Part shown: piece by piece, positions 13,711-25,789 of the stretch
Numbering within the stretch: position 1 is the stretch's first letter
How the letters are laid out: every line of letters begins with the position of its first letter
Assembly (NCBI GenBank): GCA_022749755.1
Contig: CM040451.1
Coordinates: forward strand, 8,569,871-8,633,870
Length of the DNA: 64,000 nt
From: Azadirachta indica
Lineage: Eukaryota; Streptophyta; Magnoliopsida; Sapindales; Meliaceae
Direction: 5' to 3'
Translations under genes and position numbers: made by a program
The notes under the pieces: generated by a model
What the model was told of the DNA's origin: nothing
Database searches by the model: none
Seen by the model: the letters and a program-made list of their open reading frames with translations, nothing else

Positions 13711-13765
13711 GCAAAGCAACGCAAAGCAACGCAAAGCAAAGCAAAGCAAAGCAAAGCAAAGCAAA
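13711..13765. repeat. AAAGC-type pentanucleotide microsatellite
   Basis: About ten units of GCAAA, with GCAAC variants at the left end. It sits inside a short chance open frame, and the tract gives that frame a Lys-rich end. Confidence 0.9.
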
Positions 13766-14933
13766 AGGGCACACAATTCTAGAGAGAGAAATTAGTGTGA
13801 AGAATATGGTGGGGACTCATATTTTCTTTTCTTTTTTTTTTTTCGTTTTAGGGTTTTTTTTAAAAAAAGAAAATCTTTTGGTGCATGACAAACATGGGGT
13901 CATATTCTTCTCCACCCAAAAGCTTTTCTCATTTTCTGGGTCCCTGAGTTAGGGCTAGAAAAAGACACTTTTTTCTTTGCAAATTTTGCAATATCTCAAG
14001 CAATGTGATATCCCTAGCTACTTGCTCCTCTTCACCATCATCTCCTTCCCCAATTGCTAGAGTTTTAGTGGCCCATAACCCACAAAAAAAAAAAAAAAAA
14101 ATACTAAAAAAATAAAAAAAAATTCTTTATATCATATTTACCCATATAATAATTCAATAAAATTTCGTTGATAAATTTGTTTTTTTATTCCCTAATTAGT
14201 TTTCTATGAAAAGAGAAAAAAGAAAAGAATGAAAAAGAAAAGGGGAAAGAAACAAAGATAGAGGTTGCATGATCATTATATAATGTAATGGAGGGAGACA
14301 AGAAAACAGCAAGTGATAGTCTGAAAATATAAACCATATTGACTCCTCCATCTCAGAACTACATCATAAGCCATTAATTAATTATATGAGTTGAAAGAGA
14401 AAGAGAAAGAAAAAGATATATTGATAGAGGGGAAGGGTGAGAAAAGTAATTGACTTTTAGATTTCATAAGGTTGACATTTGTGTTCATAAAGTGTTTTTT
14501 CCATATGATCATCATCTTGCAGCCAGCAGCAAGCATCCAAAGCATTATTATAACAGTTTTTTCTTCACTGTTTCAAATCAAACTTTTTCTTTATTATTTG
14601 TACTCTTTTTTTTTTCCTTTTTCGTTCTCTTGGATTCTTCTGATTCAAGGTATGGAGGATAGATAGAAGTGGGAAACACTCTCATTTGTCAACTAAAGAA
14701 TTGGTTGGTTGGTTGGTGGTAAATCTTAACCTCTAAACTTCGTATTAGGGTTAGGGTTTATATATATATATATATATATATTGGCAAGTATATATTCCCT
14801 AAGATATATATTTTACTTATATTTTACATTTTAATAGAGAAAAAGTTCGTGGGTATTGATTAGTTTAACGGGTAAAATTATTTTGAAGCGATTTAAAAAT
14901 ATATGATTTCAATCTTGCTCAAATTAAAAATAT

Positions 14934-14934
14934 G

Positions 14935-14972
<38 letters not shown>
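14934..14972. repeat. Compound TA/GA microsatellite
   Basis: A TA run passes directly into about 13 GA units. A similar but shorter TA-to-GA transition occurs at about 13161-13182. Confidence 0.85.
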
Positions 14973-16650
14973 ATACTGGGTTGAATCATACCAACCTACC
15001 TTTTTTTATAAGAAATTTTAAAATAAATCATGACATAATTAAATTTAGACCATTATATCAATACATATGAAAAAAAATGAGATTCACGAATTTAAGAAAT
15101 AATCTTAGTCATAGAAAATTCAATAATATAATGATATTAGTTAATATTATATCATAACCTATACTAAAAGTAGAGGATGCTAATCATAACCCTACACATA
15201 CGTAGAATTATTTTTTCAAACTAATTATTAATTTTCTGTTTTTAATTGATGTAACAATTGATTGAATATATTCTAATAAATGATGTAAATAATATGATAA
15301 TTGATTGAATATTATCTGCCATAAATAATATGATAATTAGTAACACATTGGTGTAATATTAATTCAAACTAAATAAAAATGATATAAATTGGGATAATAT
15401 GGGACAAAGTAAAAGACACAATTCTAATTCTAATTACATTCTCGATTGCCATTTAAATTTCATATACATATATGAATTATATATCTATATATATATATAG
15501 ATATATATAGAGATAAAGCATATAGGTAAGTTGATTTCATGATGACAATATTGCATATGAAATTAATTCTAAGTTAGAGATTACTTCACTCTAAGCATCT
15601 AGTTATTTTTTAATTTAGAGTTTGAATATATTTTAGTTTCAGTTATTCAAAAAATTTAATAATTATATTTGAATAAAATAAATCAAAATTTTTAATTTAC
15701 TACTGAAGTCTAATATTTAAATAAGTTTTCTATTTGTAATGAACTAAAATATTCTTATAAAATTTATTTATTTTCCTATATATATCATTTATTTTAATTA
15801 TTTACAAAGATATAATAAATAAAAATACTAGTTTTCAAATATTTATATTAAGAGGTGATAAATAAAAAAATATATTATTAAAAATATTTAGATTTGTATA
15901 TTTAAATTTATTCATATTTTATATCAATTCAAATTTCAAATTGAAAAATAAATAGGTTTTAAGCTTGATTTTGACCTAGACTTTAATTTGTACTAGACAT
16001 ACATGATGAATGTGCTACATGAACAATTTTTTTTTTAAAAGAAAATTGTTTATGTATTTGATGACCATCCTTTTATGTTTTTCTTGCATAAACCCTATTT
16101 GCTATTTCCTACTATTTTATTGAGTGGTTCTTCTTGGTCACAACACTCTATTATATTCATATCCCATCAATTGCTATGATTGCTAAATTTTTTTTATGCA
16201 CAATTTATGTAATCAAAACTTAGTGTGAAAACAGTAATTATTTGTGATGCATGTAGTGTGTTCTTAATATAAAATAAAAGCATTTTTTAAAATAATTTAT
16301 TACTTTTTAAGGTATGGTACAATATTTAATTGAAATAAAAGAAAATTACTTTTTTTAAAGTAAAAAAATATTTTTATTCCAATGGCTTATTTTTCAAATG
16401 CTTAATTTTTAATCTATCATCAATATAAATCAAAATTTTAATCTATCATCAATGTATGAGTAGTTAGTAAGTATTAATCGTCAAATAATTGTATATTTAA
16501 TTTATTTTTTTTAAAAAAAAGTAAATAGCTACCTACAAATCCTCATAACAGAAAACACAAAACTGTAGTATTTTGAGCTTGAAATTTATTATTATAAGTT
16601 TTACATTAAATATAAATACATGTATGATGTTGAAGGACTAATGTGTATAA

Positions 16651-16653
<3 letters not shown>

Positions 16654-16684
<31 letters not shown>
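16654..16684. repeat. TA microsatellite
   Basis: About 15 TA units upstream of the HD-Zip gene. Confidence 0.85.
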
Positions 16685-16687
<3 letters not shown>

Positions 16688-17781
16688 GGTTATATATCCA
16701 TTAGTTATAGATAAAAGTAACCCTAATCTTAACCTCTTCACCAACCCATTACTGCATTACTATCACCTTCCCAATATTTAATCATTAATTAATTAAATAA
16801 ATTAATTAGAGTAATTAAATTCAAATTAAAGCCCTCTTAAAATTGAACATTTTTAGTAAAAAAATAATTTTATAAATTATGATTCAAAGCTCAAGCCCAA
16901 CTTCACTCTCTAAACCCTAATTTATGAACCAAGCCCAAAATAAAAACACGAAACAAACCCATATATTAAATCGGATCCGGGCCGATTCAAGTAGACCCAC
17001 CCGGACCACACAACTTTACAAGCAATAGTACTCTAATGGACAGGTCTACAACCAACAAAGCAAATCTCGTCCTCTCTCTCTTCACGCGCATCATGCAATC
17101 CATGCATTATTGTATTACATACATACATACATAACATGCATGTATGATGATGATGAGATGATACATGACATACTGGACATAGATGTTAACATCCATAGCA
17201 TAGCATGTTAAAGTTTACTGGACAGAGAAAGTGATTCTTAGCTCAGAGACACAGAAGCTGCTGAAGCACAGTAAACATTACTACTTTGCAGAAGAAGTAC
17301 TCTTTTTATTTTTTATTTTTAATTATTTATTTATTTATTTATTTTTTGCTTTTTTTCTGAGAGTCAAGATAACGTCTCTGCTTTGGCAGAGGAAATTCAG
17401 CCCTCATTTATTCTTTTTCTTTGGCTTATTTTTACAGAAAAAATTATGAAAAAGTGTAATAACTCTTAACCTGGCCTTTCATTTGCCATTAGCTGTTTGT
17501 TTTTTTCTGCTTCACTTTCTTTCTCTGTCACGTATACACACACAATCTTTCCTTTTCTATTTCTCTTTCTCTTTCTCTTTCTCTCTCTGCTGTGAATTTC
17601 TGTGGGTTGGATTGTTTTCTTTTTCTCTCTTTCTAAGAAGTAAGAATCTCGAGATTGGCGTCTGAGATAAAGACCACAGGACCGTTGTTTAAGCACTTGT
17701 TTAGCTTAGCTTAAACTTGTAAGTGTTTTGAAAGAGGAGGTAAAAAGAAAAAAAAAAAAAACCCACTTAAACTATCATCTG

Positions 17782-17901
17782 ATGAAGGAGAGAGTAGGCT
17801 CTCTTGGAGGAGAGAGCCTGCCTTTGAACGCAACTAACACCATCAATACTGAAGAAGATCAAGAACCAAACTCAAAGCAACAAGCTTTTTACTTTCTGTG
17901 A
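17782..17901 (+). CDS. Upstream ORF in the HD-Zip leader
   Basis: ATG at 17782 opens a 39-codon frame that ends in TGA at 17899-17901, 91 bases before the main start codon. The peptide begins MKERVGSLGGESLPLNATN and is acidic and polar in its second half. If the leader includes this stretch, scanning ribosomes would meet this ATG first and translation of the main frame would be reduced. Whether the peptide is conserved cannot be judged here. The frame itself is certain; its role is inference. Confidence 0.5.
   Translation: MKERVGSLGGESLPLNATNTINTEEDQEPNSKQQAFYFL
17796..17819 (+). promoter_or_regulatory. 9-bp perfect hairpin just inside the upstream ORF
   Basis: AGGCTCTCT at 17796-17804 pairs exactly with AGAGAGCCT at 17811-17819 around a 6-base loop. 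It begins 14 bases after the A of the upstream ATG. That is roughly the distance at which a stem can pause a scanning ribosome over a start codon. Confidence 0.6.
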
Positions 17902-17992
17902 CTAAACACCATCTGAGTTGGCCTTGTTTTGGTGAAAAGTTTGTTCTTTTTGCTTTCTGGGTAGTCTAAATCTGTATTAGTGTATTGTGTTT

Positions 17993-20900
17993 ATGGCACT
18001 TGCTATCCACAACAAGGAGTTAGCAAACAAGCAGATGGATTCAAGTAAATATGTGAGGTATACACCAGAGCAGGTTGAGGCTTTAGAGAGGGTGTACTCA
18101 GAATGCCCTAAGCCTAGCTCTTTGAGACGGCAGCAGCTCATTAGGGAGTGCCCTATTCTTTCTAATATTGAGCCTAAACAGATCAAAGTCTGGTTTCAAA
18201 ACCGCAGGTGAATGAACTTGTTTGTTGTGTTTTTCACTTTCTTTTTGTTTTCTTTTCCTTTTTTGACAAATATGGTTTCATTTTTACTTAATGCGGTTTT
18301 ATGCCAATGTGTTTTTCTTGATACAACGGAGGCAGAAGGCTTTTTGTTTATTTTTGCTCTATTTCTGATAAATATTTATAAATTCATGCAGCAAATTTGT
18401 TGCGATTTTCTTATGACATCTTGTCTCCTTTTTCTGGTTTTTTTTTTTAATGATTTTTGCTCAAAGAAAATGAGTTCCAATGGATTTGTTGATGGTTGTG
18501 TTTTTGGTTTAACAAAATCATTTTTAAATATCTTAATGTGTTTATTAAATTCTATATCTCTATACTAACGTACTTTGTGAAAATGACCTGCTCTTGAATA
18601 TGCTTAATGTGATCTAAAATGGGTTATGCTTTAAATTTGTTAGGAGTGAAAGTTCTCGTCTTTTTAGTTCCTTTACTCTGATTTAATGTTTTTTTCCCTT
18701 TGTTTTGAGTTTTGCAGCTTGGAAAATCTTCCATGGAGGAGGGATAATAATGTCTTTTATCATATTTGTTGAGTTTTCTTATTTCAAGCTTTAGGTTTTG
18801 TTTTGATGCAGACACTGATTTATATGTCTGAAATGGGTTGATTTTAAGCCTATTTTCTTCTTTGACGTTGTATCTTCATCTCTGTTTTAATTTAAAATTC
18901 CTTGAAGGAAAATCTAGCCCACCTATTAGATTTCTTTTCATTCCTTGGACAGAGTTCTTTATTGCTGACTCTTTTTACTACTTTTAAGTGTTGAGATTAA
19001 ATGAAGAAAATGACAGCTAGTAAATAGGCTTTTGATTTCTATGTTTGCTTTACCCTACTGGTTTTTCTCCATTACATTCAAGGAAAAACAAGTCAAACTT
19101 TCCTTGGTGTGTCTTGGCATAAATCTTGGGGTAAATCTTGCCATATTTTCTTACATATCTGAAATTGATTTTTTTTCTTTTTAAAACTGTCATCAAATAT
19201 TTTAGCGGCCTTATAAATTGCATTAATGGAAGAATACAGTTTTTCAGTTTTTGAATGTTTGAAATGTTGTCTGGTCAAAAGTTTAGCAAAATTGGTAAAA
19301 GAAAATGGCTCTTTCGTGATTTTCTCTAGTCTCTCTGCTCCTCTGATGCTCTCACACTCACTACATTATGCTTGATCCATTTTATTTTGTATTCTGTGTG
19401 AGAGAAGATATCTTTGCTGCTTGCGCAGTCTTCTGAACTTGTTTTGCTCTTTTCTTTGGTAAAAGATGTCGTGAAAAGCAGAGAAAGGAAGCTTCCCGAC
19501 TTCAGACAGTGAATAGAAAGCTGAGTGCCATGAACAAGCTGTTGATGGAAGAAAATGACCGTTTGCAGAAGCAGGTCTCGCATTTAGTCTATGAGAATGG
19601 CTACATGCGACAGCAACTGCATAGTGTAAGCCTCTATATCTTCTCTAAGTAGTTCTCCTTGGAAACTTTCGTGTCCTATTCTTTTGCCTGTGGATATCCT
19701 CATGTTGTATTCTTTTTTCCTACATTTTTACGTGATGTGAGGTATGTCTAAACATTTGTGTTGTCAGTATCAAATTTGTATTCATTTCTTCATTTATAAA
19801 AGTGTTTTGGACCAACTATCAAATTTGTGACTTGTTTATTTTTAAAGAATGATCTGAAATTGGTGTTTAAATAGGCATCGGCAACGACCACGGACAATAG
19901 CTGTGAGTCTGTGGTCATGAGCGGTCAGCACCAACAACAGCAAAACCCAACACCTCAGCATCCTCAAAGGGATGCTAATAACCCAGCTGGGTGAGTAATC
20001 AATGCCTCTTCAAAACCAAGTCAATCAAGATATTCAAGTTTTCAATATAGTTTATCTAATTTGTGAACCTCGACACTCTGGCATCAGTCTTCTCACAATA
20101 GCTGAGGAGACCCTGGCAGAGTTCCTTTCCAAGGCTACAGGGACTGCTGTCGACTGGGTCCAGATGATTGGGATGAAGGTAGACCCTCTTAAATTTCCTG
20201 AAATATTTTTACGTATACATGTAACTGTTTGTATGTGCTGATTTCTGTGCTCGTTTGTAGATTTTGTAAGTTTTATAACTTTGGTGTAATGTTGTTAATG
20301 TTTTTGTGTAGCCTGGTCCGGATTCTATTGGAATCGTTGCTGTTTCCCGCAACTGTAGTGGAGTAGCAGCACGAGCTTGCGGTCTCGTGAGTCTAGATCC
20401 CACGAAGGTGCTTGTCTTCCTAACTTTTTCAGTTTTTTTTTTCCCAGCTCATTAAATTATATAGTGTTTTATATTCTGTGATGGATTTATTTATAGGTCG
20501 CTGAAATTCTCAAAGATCGTCCATCTTGGTTTCGTGATTGCCGATGCCTTGATGTCTTGAGTGTAATTCCTACTGGAAATGGAGGGACAATAGAACTTAT
20601 TTACATGCAGGTTTGGTGTAATTATAAATGAAAGCTTAGCTGCACTTCACATTATGAATTGTTTTGCCTTTTTGTTTTTTCTTTTTCTTTTTGTGTTCCT
20701 TTGATATATTTTGCTATCTGTTTCTTTTTTTCTTGTGATGACAGACTTATGCACCAACGACATTGGCAGCAGCACGAGATTTCTGGACGCTGAGATATTC
20801 TACAACTTTGGAAGATGGCAGCTTTGTGGTAAAGCCTTTGATGTTTTTTTACATTTTTTGCACATTTAAATGAATATACAATTACTCTTATACTCTGTTA

Positions 20901-23900
20901 AAACTCCAATTTTTGCATTGGGGTTCAGCTGTTAGTGATTGGCATTTGCTGTAGGTTTTTACCTTTGGAACATGACATTCAACTTGATTGGAGTGATAAT
21001 GTCAATATTTCATCGCCAATGTTTGCAAACATCTTGAAAGTTTTGACTCGTGGTTTAATTCTTTTGACCTTGCCAAATATTCTTTGCAGGTGTGTGAAAG
21101 ATCATTGACATCTTCCACTGGTGGCCCAGCAGGGCCTCCTGCTTCAAGTTTTGTTAGAGCTGAAGTGCTTCCAAGTGGTTTTCTAATCCGACCCTGTGAG
21201 GGCGGTGGCTCCATTATTCACATTGTCGACCATGTTGATTTGGATGTGAGGATGAGATCTAGTTAAACCATTTTAGATTTACTGTGAATTGAATTCAACG
21301 ATTTTTCAAATTCTGTAAAATCTAACATGCTTGGTTCTGTATTAGGCTTGGAGCGTTCCCGAAGTTCTCAGGCCACTTTATGAATCATCTAAAATCCTTG
21401 CGCAGAAAATGACCATGGCTGTGAGTACCACCTCAAAAACTACATGAACCTTTTCTTCAAGATGGTTGTTTTCTTTATCCACTTCTTATTTTTTTAAATT
21501 CTATTATGCAGGCCTTGCGGCACATTCGACAAATTTCACAGGAGACTAGTGGAGAAATTCAGTATGGTGGGGGCCGCCAGCCGCTGTGTTAAGAACTTTT
21601 AGCCAGAGACTTTCCAGGTAAGGCCTCGCAACTTGCTAGCCCTGGCAATTGAGGTTATCAGCCTTGTTCATCTGGGTTTGGTAATTTCAGGTCAATGTGG
21701 AGTGATTGGCTAGTTGAAATGGTCTGTGTACTTTATTTTCTTGCTGGTTCTGTTATACATTTTATGCATATATGCCTGAAATGGTTTCTTGACTGTTGTT
21801 CTCGCATCAATCTTACTCCTTCCTTGACAAATAGTTTGTTGTACTGGATCTCAGGGGTTTCAATGATGCAATTAATGGTTTTGCGGATGATGGATGGTCA
21901 CTTATGAACAGTGATGGTGTGGAGGATGTGACCATTGCCATTAACTCATCTGCAAACAAGTTTCTTGGTTCTCAATATAATACGTCAATGTTTCCAACCT
22001 TTGGAGGTGTGCTATGTGCCAAGGCATCAATGCTGCTTCAGGTATTTCACTTCATTCCATTATGGCTGTGTGTTGTATATCCTTGGATTATCACTCTTGC
22101 TATATTCCTCTTCTCTATGTCCCATGGATAACCAGACTTTGAATCTCTTTATTTCTGTTTGATTCTTCCAAATTGGATTGTGGCATACTGACTTTAATTA
22201 ATTTTTCTCTTGGTCCTGCAGAATGTTCCCCCTGCTCTGCTGGTCCGTTTTCTGAGGGAACACCGCTCAGAATGGGCCGACTATGGTGTTGATGCTTATT
22301 CTGCTGCATGTCTTAAAGCTAGTCCTTATGCAGTCCCATGCACAAGGCCTGGTGGTTTCCCCAGCAGCCAGGTCATTTTACCCCTTGCCCAGACGGTTGA
22401 GCATGAAGAGGTGACTATTATTAATCTCTTGTAAACTATACTTCATTCTACAATCTCGTTGTTTCTTTCAAAATTAATTTGCTTAAAGGATAATTTTGCC
22501 TGTCTTTGCAATAGTTTTTGGAGGTTGTTCGATTAGAGGGTCATGCATTCTCACCTGAAGATGTAGCCTTGGCAAGGGATATGTACCTTTTACAGGTTAG
22601 TGATCACGTATAAAAATGGTTTTTTTGAATTTATGCTTATTGATGAAGCTGAAGATATAAGCTTGGACCCTTTTAGTAACATTATTTATCTGGAATTTTG
22701 TTGTGGCAGCTATGCAGCGGCGTTGATGAAAGTGCAGTTGGTGCATGTGCTCAGCTTGTCTTTGCACCTATTGATGAATCCTTTGCTGATGATGCTCCTT
22801 TGCTGCCATCTGGTTTCCGCGTGATACCATTAGATTCCAAAACAGTTCCGGTAAAACTCTCAACCACTGCAGTAAACTTAAATAGAAATTCTTTGGATGT
22901 CCATAAATTTGAAGAAATGGAGGGTAACAATGAAGCTAGTCCATTTTCATGTAATGGTCAGCAGAGGGCTAATTTAGGAGTTTGGATCTTCAGAGTTCAA
23001 TGTTTTCCCTTTTTCAGTGTTGAATTGTTGATAAGAAAGTACCGGGCAGTACTCTTGAGCTTGGAAATCTTTTCTGCATGTATTATTGGGTCATTATGTA
23101 CAATAACATTGTGTGTTGTTTTGGCTGTTATCCATTTCTCATCATTCCTGTTTCTTTTAATTGCAGGATGGACCTGCTGCTACTCGGACCTTGGATTTGG
23201 CCTCTGCACTCGAGATTGGATCTGGTGGTGCCCGTCCAGCTGGTGAAACTGAATTGAGCAATTATACCTCTAGGTCGGTCCTTACAATTGCTTTCCAATT
23301 CACTTTTGAGAATCATTTGCGAGACAATGTGGCAACAATGGCCCGTCAGTATGTGCGTAGCGTTGTGGGGTCTGTTCAGAGGGTGGCAATGGCTATCTCC
23401 CCCTCCCGGCTCAGCCCACATGCAGGGCCAAAATCACTTCCCGGCTCCCCTGAGGCTCTTACTTTGGCACGATGGATTTCCCGAAGTTACAGGTTTCACC
23501 TCTTCCCTCCTTTGTAGTTGTATTATTGGTAAGATGTAAAATAGAAGCTGCTTTTTCAGCAACAATTGCCAGGATATTGATGATAGCATGCGTTGTTTGT
23601 TTAAGGATACACACTGGGGGAGAGCTTCTTCGGGCTGACTCCCCAACCGGCGATGCTTTGTTGAAGCAACTTTGGCACCACTCAGATGCAATCATGTGCT
23701 GTTCCGTGAAAACAAATGTAATTTCTTTAACTAGCCACTTTATCTGAACACACCAATATTCATATGAAATGGATCATTCTTCCGCAAATATTTCTGAAAT
23801 TTGGTCATCCCGTGTTCAAGGAACTAACATTTGCAAAAATACGATGCAGGCATCTCCTGTTTTCACCTTTGCAAACCAGGCAGGGCTTGACATGCTGGAA

Positions 23901-24248
23901 ACTACCCTGGTAGCCCTTCAAGACATTATGCTGGACAAGATTCTCGATGAGGCTGGCCGGAAGACTCTTTGCTCTGAGTTTGCTAAAATCATGCAGCAGG
24001 TAAGATCAAATGTTGATAGTTTAGCTTTTTTAAGTGTCAAATAATGATTGAAACTTTATTATACATTAATAGCCATTTAACATGCTATTTCTCAACTGCA
24101 GGGATTTGCATACTTGCCCGGAGGAATATGCGTATCTAGCATGGGCAGGCCAGTGTCCTATGAACAAGCAGTTGCCTGGAAAGTTCTCAATGATGAAGAT
24201 GCCAATCACTGCCTGGCATTCATGTTCATAAACTGGTCTTTTGTGTGA
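17993..24248 (+). CDS. ATHB-14-like: Class III HD-Zip transcription factor, PHB/PHV (ATHB-14) type, with an apparent frameshift
   Basis: Nuclear regulator of adaxial (upper) leaf identity, meristem and vascular patterning; it binds DNA as a dimer. Exons: 17993-18207, 19466-19625, 19875-19990, 20088-20178, 20312-20407, 20497-20610, 20745-20828, 21090-21245, 21346-21420, 21512-21617, 21855-22041, 22222-22410, 22515-22595, 22710-22850, 23167-23492, 23606-23717, 23850-23999, 24102-24248. The family also has 18 exons. Full length would be about 846-848 residues (PHB has 852). Parts: homeodomain at about 18-80 (KVWFQNRRCREKQRKE), leucine zipper at 81-122, START at about 165-380, and a C-terminal MEKHLA domain ending in NWSFV. 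PHB/PHV type is chosen from the TTTDNSCESVV segment and the AVPC...GGFPSSQVILPLAQTVEHEE region. Exon 14 could instead end at 22844. One base is missing in exon 10 at about 21583, giving TAA at 21590-21592; every later exon is intact in the family frame. Confidence 0.93.
18208..19465 (+). other. Intron 1 of the HD-Zip gene
   Basis: The longest intron of the gene, placed between the Arg codon of NRR and Cys of CREK, inside the end of the homeodomain. T-rich, with no embedded gene recognised. Confidence 0.9.
20168..20321 (+). promoter_or_regulatory. miR165/166 target site split by intron 4
   Basis: Eleven bases at the end of exon 4 (20168-20178, TTGGGATGAAG) and ten at the start of exon 5 (20312-20321, CCTGGTCCGG) join in the mRNA to form the known class III HD-Zip miR165/166 complement. 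It encodes I-G-M-K-P-G-P in the START domain. Genomic DNA lacks the continuous site because a 133-base intron lies inside it. This matches Arabidopsis PHB, PHV and REV, where changes at this site give dominant adaxialised phenotypes. Confidence 0.93.
21583..21592 (+). other. One-base deletion and premature stop in HD-Zip exon 10
   Basis: The frame runs GGG-GGC-CGC-CAG-CCG, then CTG-TGT-TAA. In the family the next residues are A-V-L-R-T-F-S-Q-R-L, and the DNA reads exactly that if one base (G) is added after 21583. As written, the product would be about 395 residues and would lose everything after the START domain. The cause may be a real null allele or a sequencing or assembly slip. Confidence 0.85.
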
Positions 24249-24640
24249 AGAACAAAAAACAATTATCTGAAAGACTCGAAAAACTTAGCTATCTATTATT
24301 ATTAACTTATGCATTTGCTTCCAGAAGCACTTCTATTATTTATATTACAGACAGATGACGAATGTAGTCGTCGACAGGATTTCTCGGATGCTTAAATCTA
24401 TCTATATATGTTTGCTTGATGGGTATGTTTCTTCTACCTTTGTTTTATTCCGGTTGAATGTTTTCTGATGGTGATAGATGAAATTTCAACCAATTTGGAT
24501 TATTTGTTGTGAGTGGGACCATTTGCTGTTGGGTAGTTGGCTTTGATTGATTGATTTAGTTGTTGATTGGCTTCTTAGGTGATTTTGTCATTACATTCAC
24601 AGTAATGGCAATATTTTCGGTAAGAAATCATTCCGCTTTG
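24249..24640 (+). other. Presumed 3' UTR of the HD-Zip gene
   Basis: AT-rich sequence after the TGA at 24246-24248, with several AATAA-like signals. The end is not determined. Confidence 0.4.
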
Positions 24641-24929
24641 TATTTTTGGTCAAGGAATTTGTGTTAATAGTCAAATCATCAGCTCGGCTTGTTTTGGAAT
24701 TTTCTAAACCATACATGTGTTTTACTTTAGCAGTGTTGTTTGGTTGCCTAGAAAAGAAACAACAGGAAAATTATGCCTTCTTGGTGGAAGAAAATATCAA
24801 TTTCTGTTTTTTGATCCATACATAATTATGTGTATAATCTAAGAAATCTTATCATTTTTCTAATATTATACTTTATTATACAATTACATGTATAATATAT
24901 TGATATCTACATTGGAAAGTTGTAGAAAG

Positions 24930-25775
24930 TTGCGAGTCAAGCGATACATATTCAAAAGCTGTCAAAAATTGAGTCTAAGTTGTAAATCTGTCTCGGAGTC
25001 AAGTTGTAAGTTTGATGGCACTCGAAAGTAAGAGTCAAGTTGTAAGTGTGATATCATTAAAAAGTTGAGAACACTATCGCAAAGTGTGTGTTCAATAATA
25101 CATCGATGTATTCAAAGTGTGTTCAATAATACATCGATATATAGATCGAAAAGTTGTTAGGTACATATGAAAAAGTTGTCGAGCATTGAGAGTCAAGTTG
25201 TAAGTCCGTTTCGAACATTGAGAGTCAAGTTGTAAGTCCGTTTCGAAGTGAAGTTGTAAGTTTGACGTCACTTGAAAGTCGAGTCAAGTTGAGAATTGAG
25301 AGTCAAGTCGTAAGTTTGACGTCACTCGAAAGTCGAGTCAAGTTGTAAGTTTGACACCATTTGAAAGTCGAGGACACTATCGCAAAGTGTGTTCAATAAT
25401 ACATCAGTGTAACAAAAGTGTGTTTAATAATACATCGATATATATATCGAAAAGTTGTCGAGAATTGAGAGTTAAGTTGTAAGTTTGTTTCGGAGTCAAG
25501 TTGTAAGTTTGATGCAACTTAAAAGTCGAGTCAAGTTGTAAGTTTGACACCATTCAAAAGTCGAGGATACTATTACAAAGTGTGCGTTTAATAATACATG
25601 GATGTAGTAAAAGTGTGTTTAATAATACATTGTTCTATAGATTGAAAGTATGTTCAATAACATGTGAACATATAAATTAAAAATTTGTTGGAAATTAAAA
25701 GTCAAGTTATAAGTTCGTTTTAGAGTTGAAAACCAAATTGTAAAGTTGGTATCACTCGAAAGTTAAGGGCACTGT
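24930..25775. repeat. Complex minisatellite downstream of the HD-Zip gene
   Basis: A short unit around GAGTCAAGTTGTAAGTTTGA recurs more than a dozen times. It is interleaved with CACT(C/T)GAAAGTCGAG, and a second block, ACACTATCGCAAAGTGTG followed by TTCAATAATACATCGAT. The larger blocks repeat at roughly 190-310 bp (near 25060, 25370 and 25560), so there is a nested, higher-order arrangement. The right end decays gradually. No coding potential was seen. Confidence 0.85.
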
Positions 25776-25789
25776 TCTTGCGAAAACTC

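Larger units (their letters stand above)
10100..17000. other. AT-rich intergenic region between NF-YA and the HD-Zip gene
   Basis: About 7 kb with no convincing coding region. It carries TA and GA microsatellites, poly-A and poly-T runs, and a run of AAAGC units at 13711-13765. The pieces at 13500-14100 and 14400-14700 are less AT-rich and look more like transcribed or regulatory DNA, but no gene or microRNA precursor is recognised. The right end is probably the distal promoter of the HD-Zip gene. Confidence 0.6.
17220..17992 (+). other. Probable leader and proximal promoter of the class III HD-Zip gene
   Basis: CT- and TTTC-rich tracts (17510-17640), typical of plant leaders, lead to a long stretch before the start codon at 17993. 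Class III HD-Zip genes are known for long leaders. The transcription start is not determined. The stretch carries the upstream ORF and hairpin listed separately. Confidence 0.45.

Noticed and set aside
14450..14666. Two overlapping Phe-rich open frames
   Set aside because: Both come from a T-rich tract and show no recognisable protein features.
18212..18568. 118-codon open frame in HD-Zip intron 1
   Set aside because: Phe/Leu-rich reading of a T-rich intron, with no conserved features.
22844..22850. HD-Zip exon 14 ending at ACA|GTTCCG
   Set aside because: Both this and CCG|GTAAAA keep the frame. The latter has the better donor, so it was used; the shorter form remains possible and is closer to some relatives.
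24930..25775. CRISPR-like spacing of short repeats
   Set aside because: Repeat units vary in length and order with no uniform spacers, and the window is plant nuclear DNA. It is a minisatellite.
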